Of a DNA stretch of 64,000 nt, positions 15,047-22,570 are shown piece by piece. The translations under genes and the position numbers were made by a program. How positions within the stretch are numbered: position 1 is the first letter of the stretch; the number at the start of each line of letters is the position of its first letter. The notes below the pieces were generated by a model that ran no database searches, was not told where the DNA came from, and saw only the letters and a program-made list of their open reading frames with translations. Source of the stretch: a virus; the IMG/VR virus record IMGVR_UViG_3300035670_000110, positions 1 to 64,000 of that record. One strand, 5' to 3'.

Positions 15047-15427
15047 CTATTTACTTAAATCGAAGGGGGAACCTTCCCAAACCTTCTTCATTCTATTTAC
15101 TATTGCTCTAGACCAAGAGTATCCAGCGTCTCCGCCCCAGGCTTCCCACATAATTTTTCCATTAGATGGATATCCTTCTTCACCCGGAGAAAAACCCTTA
15201 CCCTTTTTATCTACTTCATGCCTAGAGAAATATGAATACATTCTCTTAACGGTATCTAGAGAGAGATTTTCTTTATTTGCAAGTTGATTTGCACGAGTCC
15301 AGCCAACAGATGTTCCTGCACCCGTAGCCTTTCCCTCTTCTCTCCATTTTAGTGCTCTTCTTGCCGCTGCTGCCATAGAATCAGTCGGCTTATACGTCTC
15401 TGCCAAGATCGGTAAACTCCCATCCAT
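15047..15427 (-). CDS. Conserved phage protein of the head-maturation accessory type
   Basis: The 126-residue protein contains SMAAAARRALKWREEGK, LSLDTVKRMYSYFSRHEVDK, GEEGYPSNGKIMWEAWGGDAG and WSRAIVNRMKK. This domain is common in phages, often encoded near or fused to head proteins such as prohead protease or portal, and its biochemical role is not settled. Here it stands alone, far from the capsid genes, between RNA segments. Whether it is packaged in the head is unknown. Confidence 0.6.
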   Translation of the reverse strand: MDGSLPILAETYKPTDSMAAAARRALKWREEGKATGAGTSVGWTRANQLANKENLSLDTVKRMYSYFSRHEVDKKGKGFSPGEEGYPSNGKIMWEAWGGDAGYSWSRAIVNRMKKVWEGSPFDLSK

Positions 15428-15454
15428 TTATAGATGTGCTATATGCGTAATAAT

Positions 15455-15522
15455 GTCTTGTACATAAATACAGTTCAGTCTGGTGTGCCAGACCTCTACC
15501 AACTGACTGCGCTAAACAAAAA
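15455..15522 (-). other. tRNA-like remnant
   Basis: On the minus strand the sequence GCGCAGTCAGTTGGTAGAGG is a convincing D-arm region, and GGTCT/AGACT forms a stem around GGCACACC. A weak acceptor (TTTTTGT with ACAAGAC, one mismatch and one wobble) can close it. The loop lacks a U33-type position and there is no normal T-loop (TTCRA). I read this as a decayed tRNA rather than a functional one. Confidence 0.35.
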
Positions 15523-15542
15523 TCACAAGTAGCCATAACTGA

Positions 15543-16067
15543 TTATATCATTCCTAGTTTCGACGCATAATCATACATAGCGATGCCACACGCAGTGCCC
15601 ACGTTCAAACTTCTTACACTTCCAAGTTGTGGTATATAAACAATATCGTCGGCCAAAGATATTGCCGAATTACTAATACCCCTGCGCTCTTCTCCGAATA
15701 TCATAAAGGTGTTTTCTTGCCACTTATAATCTGTAATTGGAACAGCATTGGGGATATTATCTATAGCAACCCATCTCATAGATCTAATCTTTTCATCATT
15801 AGCCCATATTTCTTCTAGGCTAGGAGAATATTTAAGGTGCATATAGTTATGTGTTCCTACCGCTCCACGACGATCCCACTTCTTATCTCCAATTATCCAA
15901 ACCTCTTTTGCCATGAAAGCGTTTGCATTACGCATCCCCGTAGCCTTATTAAAATCTCCAGAAATATTTTCAAAGGCGGCAATGAAAGGAAGTCTTTTTT
16001 TATCAAGATCGGCCTTAATTTGATCTGTTTCCCATTCTTTATAGTAGTCAATGACGTTACGATTCAC
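15543..16067 (-). CDS. SPOUT (TrmH/SpoU-type) RNA 2'-O-methyltransferase
   Basis: The 174-residue product carries the three SPOUT motifs: an N-terminal PFIAAFENISGDFNKATGMRNA region, the central MIFGEERRGIS and the C-terminal IPQLGSVRSLNVGTACGIAMYDY, which forms the knotted AdoMet site. Such enzymes methylate ribose 2'-OH of tRNA or rRNA; the phage tRNAs nearby are possible targets. The GTG at 16067, after a GGGGG stretch, overlaps the upstream gene by 11 bases. An ATG at 16100 would give a longer overlap and 11 more residues. Confidence 0.85.
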   Translation of the reverse strand: MNRNVIDYYKEWETDQIKADLDKKRLPFIAAFENISGDFNKATGMRNANAFMAKEVWIIGDKKWDRRGAVGTHNYMHLKYSPSLEEIWANDEKIRSMRWVAIDNIPNAVPITDYKWQENTFMIFGEERRGISNSAISLADDIVYIPQLGSVRSLNVGTACGIAMYDYASKLGMI

Positions 16068-16407
16068 CGTAATCCCCCTGAATATAAGAACCAGTTCCAT
16101 ATATTAAATACATCATAGATTTTTCCTCTTCTGACAAATCTTTAGCGTCTAGCCAGTTATCTGACTTATCATTTAAGTATATATGGGCCAGTCCATCATT
16201 GTCCATCATTAAATCTATATATCCCTTAAACCACAGGCTTCCTAGAATATCAGAATCCTGTATCCTCATGAATTCAACAAGTTCTGCCTGCTCTTCATAA
16301 AACAGGTCAGTAAATCTATATACTTCGTCACCGGCAATATTTTTTCCGGCTGGCTCAATATATCCCTTTTTTAAAAATATTTCTAAAATTTCATCATTTA
16401 AATCCAT
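16057..16407 (-). CDS. Hypothetical protein, 116 residues
   Basis: This acidic protein begins MDLNDEILEIFLKKGYIEPAG and has aromatic-rich segments (FTDLFYEEQAELVEFM, LGSLWFKGYIDLMMD). No family is recognised. The start overlaps the HNH gene stop by 1 base and the end overlaps the SPOUT gene. The overlaps support translation; function is unknown. Confidence 0.6.
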   Translation of the reverse strand: MDLNDEILEIFLKKGYIEPAGKNIAGDEVYRFTDLFYEEQAELVEFMRIQDSDILGSLWFKGYIDLMMDNDGLAHIYLNDKSDNWLDAKDLSEEEKSMMYLIYGTGSYIQGDYGES

Positions 16408-16880
16408 TATGCAGTCCTTTTAGTAAATCCTAGAAAACAAGAAAAACAGTGATAAGTTTGGTGATCGCATTCCGATGGCTTTCTTTTAGCCCAACCAGGA
16501 AAATTTTTTGGTTCTGGCTGAGAATAGCATGATGAGCACATTTGTCCTGGATAAAGCATTCTACCACTATTACAAATTTTACACACCCTTTTTCTATTTT
16601 TCTTACTTATTTTTTGTTGTTTACGATAAGATCTGCTCTTCTCTTTTTCAGGGACGGAACCGTCTTGATTTGGAATCCTGTCCCCCTTCCATATATTACA
16701 TTCTCTATGGGCAAGCCTTAAGTTTGATATATCCCAGGTCCCTCCCTTTGATAAAGGAATCCAGTGATCTATGGTGGGCTTTTCCTTTTTACCAAAACTA
16801 TTTTTACATATGTAGCAGAAATAGCCATCACGTTCTATAATTTTATTGACTCTTTCCTTTTTACTTTCCCAATCCTTCAT
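16407..16880 (-). CDS. HNH endonuclease with extra zinc fingers
   Basis: Residues about 21-68 form an HNH module: YFCYICKNSF, PTIDHWIPLSKGGTWDISNLRLAH and ECNIWKGDRIP, with zinc Cys pairs and the catalytic His. The C-terminal half adds CKICNSGRM ... MCSSC and a second CDHQTYHCFSC cluster. HNH proteins next to the large terminase are a recurring arrangement in tailed phages, where they can be needed for terminase cleavage and packaging. Immediate adjacency to the terminase gene (4-base overlap) supports this role over homing, but both remain possible. Confidence 0.8.
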   Translation of the reverse strand: MKDWESKKERVNKIIERDGYFCYICKNSFGKKEKPTIDHWIPLSKGGTWDISNLRLAHRECNIWKGDRIPNQDGSVPEKEKSRSYRKQQKISKKNRKRVCKICNSGRMLYPGQMCSSCYSQPEPKNFPGWAKRKPSECDHQTYHCFSCFLGFTKRTA

Positions 16881-18658
16881 ACCATTCCTATTGATTGAAT
16901 GTAATCATCTATATTTCCTCCATTATTATTTTTAGGAGGAACTATCATATTCTTTTCTGCTTCTGCTTTTCGTGAATCACGAATGAACTGCTTGTAGGTA
17001 TGAACCTCTATTTCTATCTCTTGAGTTTCTTTTTTTGTATTGGCTATGGCATTATAGATGCTTCCGCAAACGGCGTCAGATAGGTCCTTGCTTCCCTTTC
17101 TAGGGTGATCTACCTTGTCACGAATAATTCTTAACTGTAACAATTCATCAATCAACAGGGGGATGCTGGGTCCGATTATTCTTTCTTCACCAACTAACAT
17201 AGCCATGTCATCATAGTGTTTTTTTGCCACAGAAAGAGTTTCTGTCTCAATACCAATCATTCTTAATTCAGCCATGATGTCATGGGAGTTCCACCTATCA
17301 AAGGTTACCTTCTTAATATTAAACCCTCTAGATCTAAGGTCTACAATAAATTGTTTAACTTCAGAGAAGTCTACGGATTTATCTGAGGTGGGAGTCCACC
17401 ATCTTACGCAATCTACAGCCACTATCGGGCTTATCACATTGTGATTTAAAAAACTTTTAACGTGAACCCATCGCTCCACATGTGACATAGATACAGCACA
17501 ATGGTCATGCTTCTGCGCCAAATCGACATGGACATAGTATTCTTTTCCTTCTTGAGGAATAAACCAGTCTTTAAATCGACCTTCGTCGTCCACACCATTC
17601 ATTGGTTGATTAAAACATGTAATAATTTTTTCACGAGATTTGAAAAACGCATCCACTGCGTCTGCTGGCATACATGCAAATCTTCCAAGAGCATCTACAG
17701 GATTATTAAAAAATGATATTTTAAAATCTTCTATGGATCTTGTTGGATTAATATCCCAGGTTGGCCTTCTTAATGCAAAAACTTTAGGGTATCTATAGGC
17801 ATTAATATGATCTTCTTCCCAATGAATAGTAAATTCATTTTCTGGAACATTCTCAAGTTCTTCATCTAATTTAAAAGTGTGAGATCTTATTTCCGTTTCT
17901 TTGTCAGCAATAACTGATTCGTATCTTTGTTGAATAAAATCATTCTTATATCTAGGAAAAGAAAGCAGAACAACCTTGCCGAAGTCTGGGAATCGGGAAT
18001 CTACTGAGGCCCTATACATATCATAGATCGCTTGTCCAGTCTTTGCTTGCTCGTTACCACTAGTTGACACTGTACTAAATCCAGATATCTCGTCAAGGAT
18101 CACGCAAATAACATTATATCCCTCCCAAGACTCCCTTTCTGAGTGTCCTGAGTGACATGTAATAGATTTGTCAAATGATACACTTTGCGCTGTGATACTA
18201 TATTTTCCAACAAACCATGGAGAATCTTCTATTCTTTTTCTAAATCCCTTGAAAAATACATTCTTTGCCTGCTCTGAGTTAATAGCAATATTAATAATAT
18301 CTATTGAATCTCCTGGAGGCTTGCCAAAATATTTTGCAGGGTCTTTTAGGCATAGCAATAAATAAACTAAATAGGTAACAGATATGGTAGAAAGATAATC
18401 TTTCCCAGAACCCTTCCCAAGTTGAAGTATTACTTCGTTACATGTCTGACGATATCTTTTAAGCCCCTTTTCCTCTCCCATAAGATTGATTAAAGTTTCT
18501 TTTTTGTATATTTGAGTCATTGCTTTAATAGCCTGGTATTGATATTCAGACAACGGCGGTAGTTTTAAATAATTTTCACTAGTAACAAATTCTTCAATCT
18601 CTACTGGCTTTTCGTCAAACTCGTCCTCTTCTAGGGCAGAAAGAAAGTCGTCAAACAT
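16877..18658 (-). CDS. terL: Terminase large subunit
   Basis: This 593-residue protein is the packaging motor. The ATPase half has the Walker A-like GKGSGKDY at residues 81-88 and the Walker B region VICVILDEISGFS near 185. The nuclease half has VHVDLAQKHDHCAVSM, an RNase H-like first Asp strand, and DAVCGSIYNAI near the end with a later acidic ligand. It follows the small subunit with a 1-base overlap. It is separated from the portal gene by more than 40 kb, with the tail and replication modules in between, which departs from the usual terminase-portal order. Confidence 0.93.
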   Translation of the reverse strand: MFDDFLSALEEDEFDEKPVEIEEFVTSENYLKLPPLSEYQYQAIKAMTQIYKKETLINLMGEEKGLKRYRQTCNEVILQLGKGSGKDYLSTISVTYLVYLLLCLKDPAKYFGKPPGDSIDIINIAINSEQAKNVFFKGFRKRIEDSPWFVGKYSITAQSVSFDKSITCHSGHSERESWEGYNVICVILDEISGFSTVSTSGNEQAKTGQAIYDMYRASVDSRFPDFGKVVLLSFPRYKNDFIQQRYESVIADKETEIRSHTFKLDEELENVPENEFTIHWEEDHINAYRYPKVFALRRPTWDINPTRSIEDFKISFFNNPVDALGRFACMPADAVDAFFKSREKIITCFNQPMNGVDDEGRFKDWFIPQEGKEYYVHVDLAQKHDHCAVSMSHVERWVHVKSFLNHNVISPIVAVDCVRWWTPTSDKSVDFSEVKQFIVDLRSRGFNIKKVTFDRWNSHDIMAELRMIGIETETLSVAKKHYDDMAMLVGEERIIGPSIPLLIDELLQLRIIRDKVDHPRKGSKDLSDAVCGSIYNAIANTKKETQEIEIEVHTYKQFIRDSRKAEAEKNMIVPPKNNNGGNIDDYIQSIGMV

Positions 18659-19173
18659 CAGAAACCTTCGGCCTTTCCTGTTATTTCTTCCAGTCTTTTA
18701 TGCACTTCTAGTTTACAATGCGTACAATCTGCTACCACTTCTTTTAGAATTTTTACAAGGAGTTCTTGTTTTCTTTCTGTCTCCATTATTTGAGCAGCCA
18801 TTTCAGTGTCTTCAATAAGACCGGCCTTCTGTAGCATATCTATTTGTTTTTGCTGAATGTCTGAAACTATTTTAATTCCAGTTGCTTTTCTAGAAAGATC
18901 TCCTATTTGACTGGCCTGGTTTATTACATCCCAGCCTTCTTCTATAAGCATGGAGTAGTGCCTGTCGGCCCCAGATAAAGCCTCTCTTGCACGCATCTGA
19001 ATCTGTCTATCACTCTGTATAACAGATCGCCATTCATCAAGATACTCCTGAACCTCAGTTCTTTTAAATCCAGTAAGTTTTGCTATTTGAGTTGGGTTAG
19101 TCGTGCCCTTTAAAAAGGTGTCTACTACCTTATTTATTCTTTCCCACCTATCGGCAAGTTCTAATTCACGCAT
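18658..19173 (-). CDS. terS: Terminase small subunit
   Basis: The 171-residue product has an N-terminal helix-turn-helix (VVDTFLKGTTNPTQIAKLTG, then KRTEVQEYLDEWRS) suited to pac or cos recognition, a helical middle for oligomerisation and a C-terminal region with CTHCK. It immediately precedes the large subunit, as small terminases do. The assignment rests on the HTH, the size and the position. Confidence 0.82.
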   Translation of the reverse strand: MRELELADRWERINKVVDTFLKGTTNPTQIAKLTGFKRTEVQEYLDEWRSVIQSDRQIQMRAREALSGADRHYSMLIEEGWDVINQASQIGDLSRKATGIKIVSDIQQKQIDMLQKAGLIEDTEMAAQIMETERKQELLVKILKEVVADCTHCKLEVHKRLEEITGKAEGF

Positions 19174-19459
19174 TCATCTTCTTTCTTATGCTTTTTTTTG
19201 CCCTAATTAATCCTTTTAATTTTTCTATATAAAAAGATCTATATTCTCCTGTCACATTATTTATGCAGTCTATCCATGTAACATCTTTATTAATATTGTG
19301 GGCAAGTTGTATAAACCTAAAGGTTCCACGAACGTCTTTAATCTTAATTAAATCTCCTGGCTTTATTACATCCTTTCCATATTTTATTTCATAAAATACA
19401 GATATATCATCATTTACATGATATGGTTTTCTATCATATTCTTTTTTTTGTCTAGACAT
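19166..19459 (-). CDS. Conserved hypothetical protein with SH3-like pattern
   Basis: This 97-residue basic protein contains DLIKIKDVRGTFRFIQLAHN and VTWIDCINNVTGEYRSFYIEK, which reads as a small beta-barrel of the type used to bind nucleic acid or protein. It resembles proteins conserved near terminase genes in actinophages. It overlaps terS by 8 bases. Its function is not known. Confidence 0.6.
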   Translation of the reverse strand: MSRQKKEYDRKPYHVNDDISVFYEIKYGKDVIKPGDLIKIKDVRGTFRFIQLAHNINKDVTWIDCINNVTGEYRSFYIEKLKGLIRAKKSIRKKMNA

Positions 19460-19477
19460 GACTCTCCTAAAGGATGC

Positions 19478-19654
19478 TTAGGTTGCGTATCCGCTTCCGC
19501 CGCGAGTTGGTGCCCATACCATTCCTGGCCTATCTATATTTCTAACCAGCCTGTGTCCGCAGGAAGGGCATAAGGCATTGTCCCTATTCTCTATCTTTTG
19601 TATGATCTCATGGTCCTCATTACATTCCATACAAGTATAAGTATATAGTGGCAT
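19478..19654 (-). CDS. FmdB-type zinc ribbon protein
   Basis: The 58-residue product starts MPLYTYTCMECNEDHE and continues with ALCPSCGHRLVRNIDRP, the MPxYxYxCxxC ... CPxCG pattern of the FmdB/putative regulatory protein zinc ribbon family. The ATG at 19654 overlaps the preceding stop (TAATG) and is preferred to an ATG three codons upstream. The role of the family is not well established. Confidence 0.75.
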   Translation of the reverse strand: MPLYTYTCMECNEDHEIIQKIENRDNALCPSCGHRLVRNIDRPGMVWAPTRGGSGYAT

Positions 19655-19998
19655 TATTTCCAAGTCTCCTTGTTTGCAATACTTAATAGTACCAGATACC
19701 CCATTAGGTCGTCAATATCATTATCTCCAAGGAATTCTGTTCCGCGAACAAAGCGAGACAATTTATCATCAATTCTTACCTTTAATTGTTCTATATTATC
19801 TGAACTAGAAAATATTCTTACTGGATCTAGCGCGGAATTGCCATAGGCTCTATTCTTTTTAATAAGAAGTTCTGCCATTCGGTTGCATTCATTCTGTATT
19901 GCCAACTCTGTATTATTTCTTGGTATTGTTTCAAGTCCATTGTTAATGGACTGGCTCATTTCTTCCACAAACATTTGATTCCAGTCTTTTTCTATCAT
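19654..19998 (-). CDS. Nmad1 (DUF1599)-type protein
   Basis: The 114-residue product matches the nucleotide modification associated domain 1 pattern: LLIKKNRAYGNSALDP, EQLKVRIDDKLSRFVRG and DIDDLMGYLVLLSIA. The domain is common in phages and is thought to act on, or sense, modified nucleotides; biochemical proof is limited. It follows the small HTH gene with a 4-base overlap. Confidence 0.78.
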   Translation of the reverse strand: MIEKDWNQMFVEEMSQSINNGLETIPRNNTELAIQNECNRMAELLIKKNRAYGNSALDPVRIFSSSDNIEQLKVRIDDKLSRFVRGTEFLGDNDIDDLMGYLVLLSIANKETWK

Positions 19999-20159
19999 CT
20001 TTTTAACTTCCTCTGGTCTCTAATTAATCCAAATTTTACAAGATATCGATATATTGTTTGATGACTCACATTACATTCTTTCGCTATTTCTTCCAGGCTT
20101 TTCTTTTCGATAACATATCTTTTTGTTAAAAAAGCCTTGCTTTCATATAATTTAGCCAC
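19995..20159 (-). CDS. Small helix-turn-helix protein, 54 residues
   Basis: Starting at a GTG that overlaps the RuvC-like gene's end by 8 bases, this frame encodes KKSLEEIAKECNVSHQTIYRY, a clear helix-turn-helix recognition unit, and ends QRKLKR. The stop overlaps the next ATG (ATGA). It resembles the N-terminal HTH of resolvases or short phage regulators. A DNA-binding regulatory role is inferred. Confidence 0.65.
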   Translation of the reverse strand: MAKLYESKAFLTKRYVIEKKSLEEIAKECNVSHQTIYRYLVKFGLIRDQRKLKR

Positions 20160-20718
20160 GGTTTATCAAATTTTTCTGTGCATAATATGCAATGCCAAAA
20201 GCATCACCAACGTCATTATCACTAAGGTCTAATAAAAACTTTTGATTAAAATAATCTAATGTTCTTTGCTTTCTCATATCTCTAGATTTATTTCTATACC
20301 AAGTTTCAGTTTTTCCTGGAAAATTATTTTTAATGTCTTCCTTTTCCTGCTTATTTAAATTCTTATTACCTATAAAATTTTGCCACGCTGAAGGAGGGAC
20401 GGTTATTATTTTATTTGCATCTATAGCAAGTTCCGATATTAGGACGCCTACGATCATAGCCATATTAATGGCTACCGCTTGAGATCTTACCATAATAGCC
20501 GACTCTATACAAATATAATCTGGAGATACTTCATTCTTAATAAACTGCATTTTATTTCTACAGTCTACAACCTTTTCATAAATATTATTTCCGTTAAATA
20601 CTATTTTGCCCCATTTTACAGGCTGTTCATTTAATAGGCAGAAGGCGAGAGAGTTTGTAGATGAGTCTATGCCCATCACAACATTAGCGTTTTGCTTTAC
20701 CAGTTTTTTTAGCGACAC
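20152..20718 (-). CDS. RuvC-like Holliday junction resolvase
   Basis: The 188-residue protein has the RNase H-fold acidic residues of RuvC: Asp in VMGIDSSTNSLAF (about residue 17), Glu in YICIESAIM (about 72) and the paired Asp of DLSDNDVGDAFGIAYYA near the end. It would cut branched DNA before packaging. A second, unrelated resolvase-like gene lies at 22081-22380. It overlaps the zinc-finger gene by 35 bases; the start could be a little further in. Confidence 0.82.
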   Translation of the reverse strand: MSLKKLVKQNANVVMGIDSSTNSLAFCLLNEQPVKWGKIVFNGNNIYEKVVDCRNKMQFIKNEVSPDYICIESAIMVRSQAVAINMAMIVGVLISELAIDANKIITVPPSAWQNFIGNKNLNKQEKEDIKNNFPGKTETWYRNKSRDMRKQRTLDYFNQKFLLDLSDNDVGDAFGIAYYAQKNLINRG

Positions 20719-20980
20719 TGTTAATAACCTCTAGTATATTTTTTTTATCATTATTTTTATTTTTTTGATCACAAACAAAGCATACAAAATTTTCATTATA
20801 TCTGCTGAGCAACTGACCGCAAGAACAATATCTTTTTTGACCGCTCAGGCGTTTTTTATTTTCATAATATTTCTCCATTATTTTTTTATTTGTAGCAATT
20901 CTACAGCAAGATGGAGTGCAATACTTTTGATTTTTTTTGTTGGTTTCAAACTCTATATTACAATTTACACATTTTTTCAT
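20684..20980 (-). CDS. Double zinc-finger protein
   Basis: The 98-residue product has two Cys clusters: KKCVNCNIEF ... KYCTPSCCR in the first half and RYCSCGQLLS ... FVCFVCDQK in the second, each able to bind a zinc ion. The tail is Lys/Asn-rich. Such proteins are frequent in phage replication regions and may bind DNA. No specific family is recognised. Confidence 0.65.
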   Translation of the reverse strand: MKKCVNCNIEFETNKKNQKYCTPSCCRIATNKKIMEKYYENKKRLSGQKRYCSCGQLLSRYNENFVCFVCDQKNKNNDKKNILEVINSVAKKTGKAKR

Positions 20981-21753
20981 TCAGTTCCTACCTTTAGATT
21001 TGGAATTTTATCTTTTCCTTCTTCTTTTTCCAGGCAGGCTTCAGATACCGGGCAATTCTTACAGACCCAAGTTGATTTAGTATATCCACGTTTTGGAGGT
21101 ATACCATCATTATAATGTTGATAAACGTTATTCATCCAATCAAAAACGTAATCTATATACTCTTCGTTCTTTTCCGTCATTTGAATTGGAACAGATATTA
21201 GTTCATTATCATTTTTATTTTCATACAAAATGAAACCCTCTTTTGCCCCTTCTATTTTCATGTATATAAGAAGTTGAAGTAAATGGCTGGGTGAGGGGCT
21301 TCCCTCGCTTTTTCTTTGTATAAAATACTGATCTTTTATTGTTTTAATTTCACCGATTATTTCTTCATCATTTATTTCTAAAACTATGTCTGCAAAACCT
21401 CTAACAGGCGGATTTTCGCTTTTTATTTCTCGCTCACGTTCTTTTAATAATCCTGTTGTTTCTATTAACTTTTCTATTCTTTCGTGAGCGTCCGTTCCAG
21501 ATCTCATTGATGCTATATTTGCTGCAGGAATATTCTCAGTAAACTCTGCTCCATTGAATGCTATCCACCAGTATCTAGCACAGGTTCCGTGCCCATACCC
21601 TACTGTACTGGGGGCAAAAGTTTTCTTTTGCTTAAACTCTTTAACTGTATTTGTTTTTTGGTAAGCAGAGTTAAGCATTTTTACAAACTTTTTTGCGTCT
21701 AGTTTAGTATCTCTAGGCTTATTCATTAGTGTGTGAATTAAATTTTTAGTCAT
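20977..21753 (-). CDS. Cas4/RecB-like PD-(D/E)XK exonuclease
   Basis: The 258-residue product has the nuclease residues His90, Asp122 (RGFADIVLE), Glu135 and Lys137 (GEIKTI) and Gln160 (HLLQLLIYM). A lone Cys58 (GHGTCARYW) and the C-terminal triad C231, C234, C240 (VCKNCPVSEAC) complete the four-Cys iron-sulfur set of Cas4/AddB-type nucleases. It would resect DNA ends in phage recombination. There is no CRISPR array or other Cas gene in the window, so a role in adaptation is not supported. It overlaps the next gene by 4 bases. Confidence 0.85.
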   Translation of the reverse strand: MTKNLIHTLMNKPRDTKLDAKKFVKMLNSAYQKTNTVKEFKQKKTFAPSTVGYGHGTCARYWWIAFNGAEFTENIPAANIASMRSGTDAHERIEKLIETTGLLKEREREIKSENPPVRGFADIVLEINDEEIIGEIKTIKDQYFIQRKSEGSPSPSHLLQLLIYMKIEGAKEGFILYENKNDNELISVPIQMTEKNEEYIDYVFDWMNNVYQHYNDGIPPKRGYTKSTWVCKNCPVSEACLEKEEGKDKIPNLKVGTE

Positions 21754-21755
21754 AA

Positions 21756-22088
21756 TTAACCTAAATTATACCTTACTATATACTTTAGAGAGTCTACTAA
21801 TTTATCAAGGGAGTCCTTGGTTGAGTAATAAACATTCTTTTTAATGTTATTTGGCGAGCCTGTTGGCCCTTTTGCAGCAGTTGAATACCAGGCTGCTAAT
21901 ATCCCAAACTTTGCTGAAAGAGCCTGAAGTTTTGCAATAAGGGTCAGGGCTTGTGTCGGAGGAATGTCTGGCTTAGAAATGATTTTTACTATGGCTGCCA
22001 TGGCATCATCTAATCCATCATCACGAATGAATTCATGTATATCAGAGAATTCAGAAACCTGATTAATAAGGTCAATAGTGTTATCCAT
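21756..22088 (-). CDS. Hypothetical helical protein, 110 residues
   Basis: The protein is mostly helical, with FIRDDGLDDAMAAIVKII, TLIAKLQALSAKFGILAAWY and a C-terminal TKDSLDKLVDSLKYIVR. Similar small proteins occur beside recombination nucleases in actinophages. No enzymatic motif is seen. It overlaps the resolvase-like gene by 8 bases. Confidence 0.6.
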   Translation of the reverse strand: MDNTIDLINQVSEFSDIHEFIRDDGLDDAMAAIVKIISKPDIPPTQALTLIAKLQALSAKFGILAAWYSTAAKGPTGSPNNIKKNVYYSTKDSLDKLVDSLKYIVRYNLG

Positions 22089-22380
22089 TTATTTCCTCCA
22101 GCAACTCTTCAAGAATTTCCCATTCGATTACTGCTAGCCTAGTCTTTCTTCCGCTAGACCCAAGTACCAGCATTAGTAATGGATTTTTTGTATTATCTGT
22201 TTTTAAGCAATCAGTAACAATCTTGGCCCATATATCTTCATTAATAGATATTGATTTAGAATATTCTTTTACATCTACAATAAATCTATCTAAATTTCCA
22301 TCTGCCTTTTGATATTGACCTCGACCACTATTTTTATGAGCCTTAGCGCCCATTCTTTTTAACTCTGATCGCTCACTCAT
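22081..22380 (-). CDS. PD-(D/E)XK resolvase-like nuclease
   Basis: The 99-residue protein has the layout of small archaeal-type Holliday junction resolvases: a basic N-terminus (GAKAHKNSGRGQYQKADG), Asp then DRFIVDVKEYSKSIS supplying Asp-x-Lys, WAKIVTDCLK, and a strand NPLLMLVLG. I used the ATG at 22380, which overlaps the upstream stop (ATGAGTGA), instead of an ATG 31 codons earlier that would run deep into the neighbour. It may act with, or independently of, the RuvC-like enzyme. Confidence 0.65.
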   Translation of the reverse strand: MSERSELKRMGAKAHKNSGRGQYQKADGNLDRFIVDVKEYSKSISINEDIWAKIVTDCLKTDNTKNPLLMLVLGSSGRKTRLAVIEWEILEELLEEING

Positions 22381-22570
22381 ATACCAACCTTGCACTTCCT
22401 TCATGCCCGTTCGGGCATACCCAATAAACCTTTTTATTTTCTGAATCATATTTTCCTGTACTAGATACTTCAAAGCATCCTATCTCTGGACAAGAAAAAG
22501 ATCCTTCGATATCTTTGAAAGTTTTATTTTGCTTAGGGGATGGCTTAATAAAGTTTTTAGGATCTATCAT
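22373..22570 (-). CDS. Small zinc-ribbon-like protein
   Basis: This 65-residue protein has FSCPEIGCFEVSS and VYWVCPNGHEGSA, giving Cys, Cys, Cys and His that could bind zinc. It sits between recA and the resolvase-like gene with overlaps on both sides (4 and 8 bases). No family is recognised; the arrangement suggests an accessory factor of recombination. Confidence 0.55.
   Translation of the reverse strand: MIDPKNFIKPSPKQNKTFKDIEGSFSCPEIGCFEVSSTGKYDSENKKVYWVCPNGHEGSARLVYE

Noticed and set aside
20977-21753. Cas4-like nuclease as part of a CRISPR system
   Set aside because: No array, Cas1, Cas2 or effector is present; the gene sits in a recombination block, where phage Cas4-like nucleases usually occur.
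22381-22473. N-terminal extension of the resolvase-like gene
   Set aside because: It would overlap the zinc-ribbon gene by 100 bases; the ATG at 22380 forms a tight stop-start overlap and begins the conserved region.
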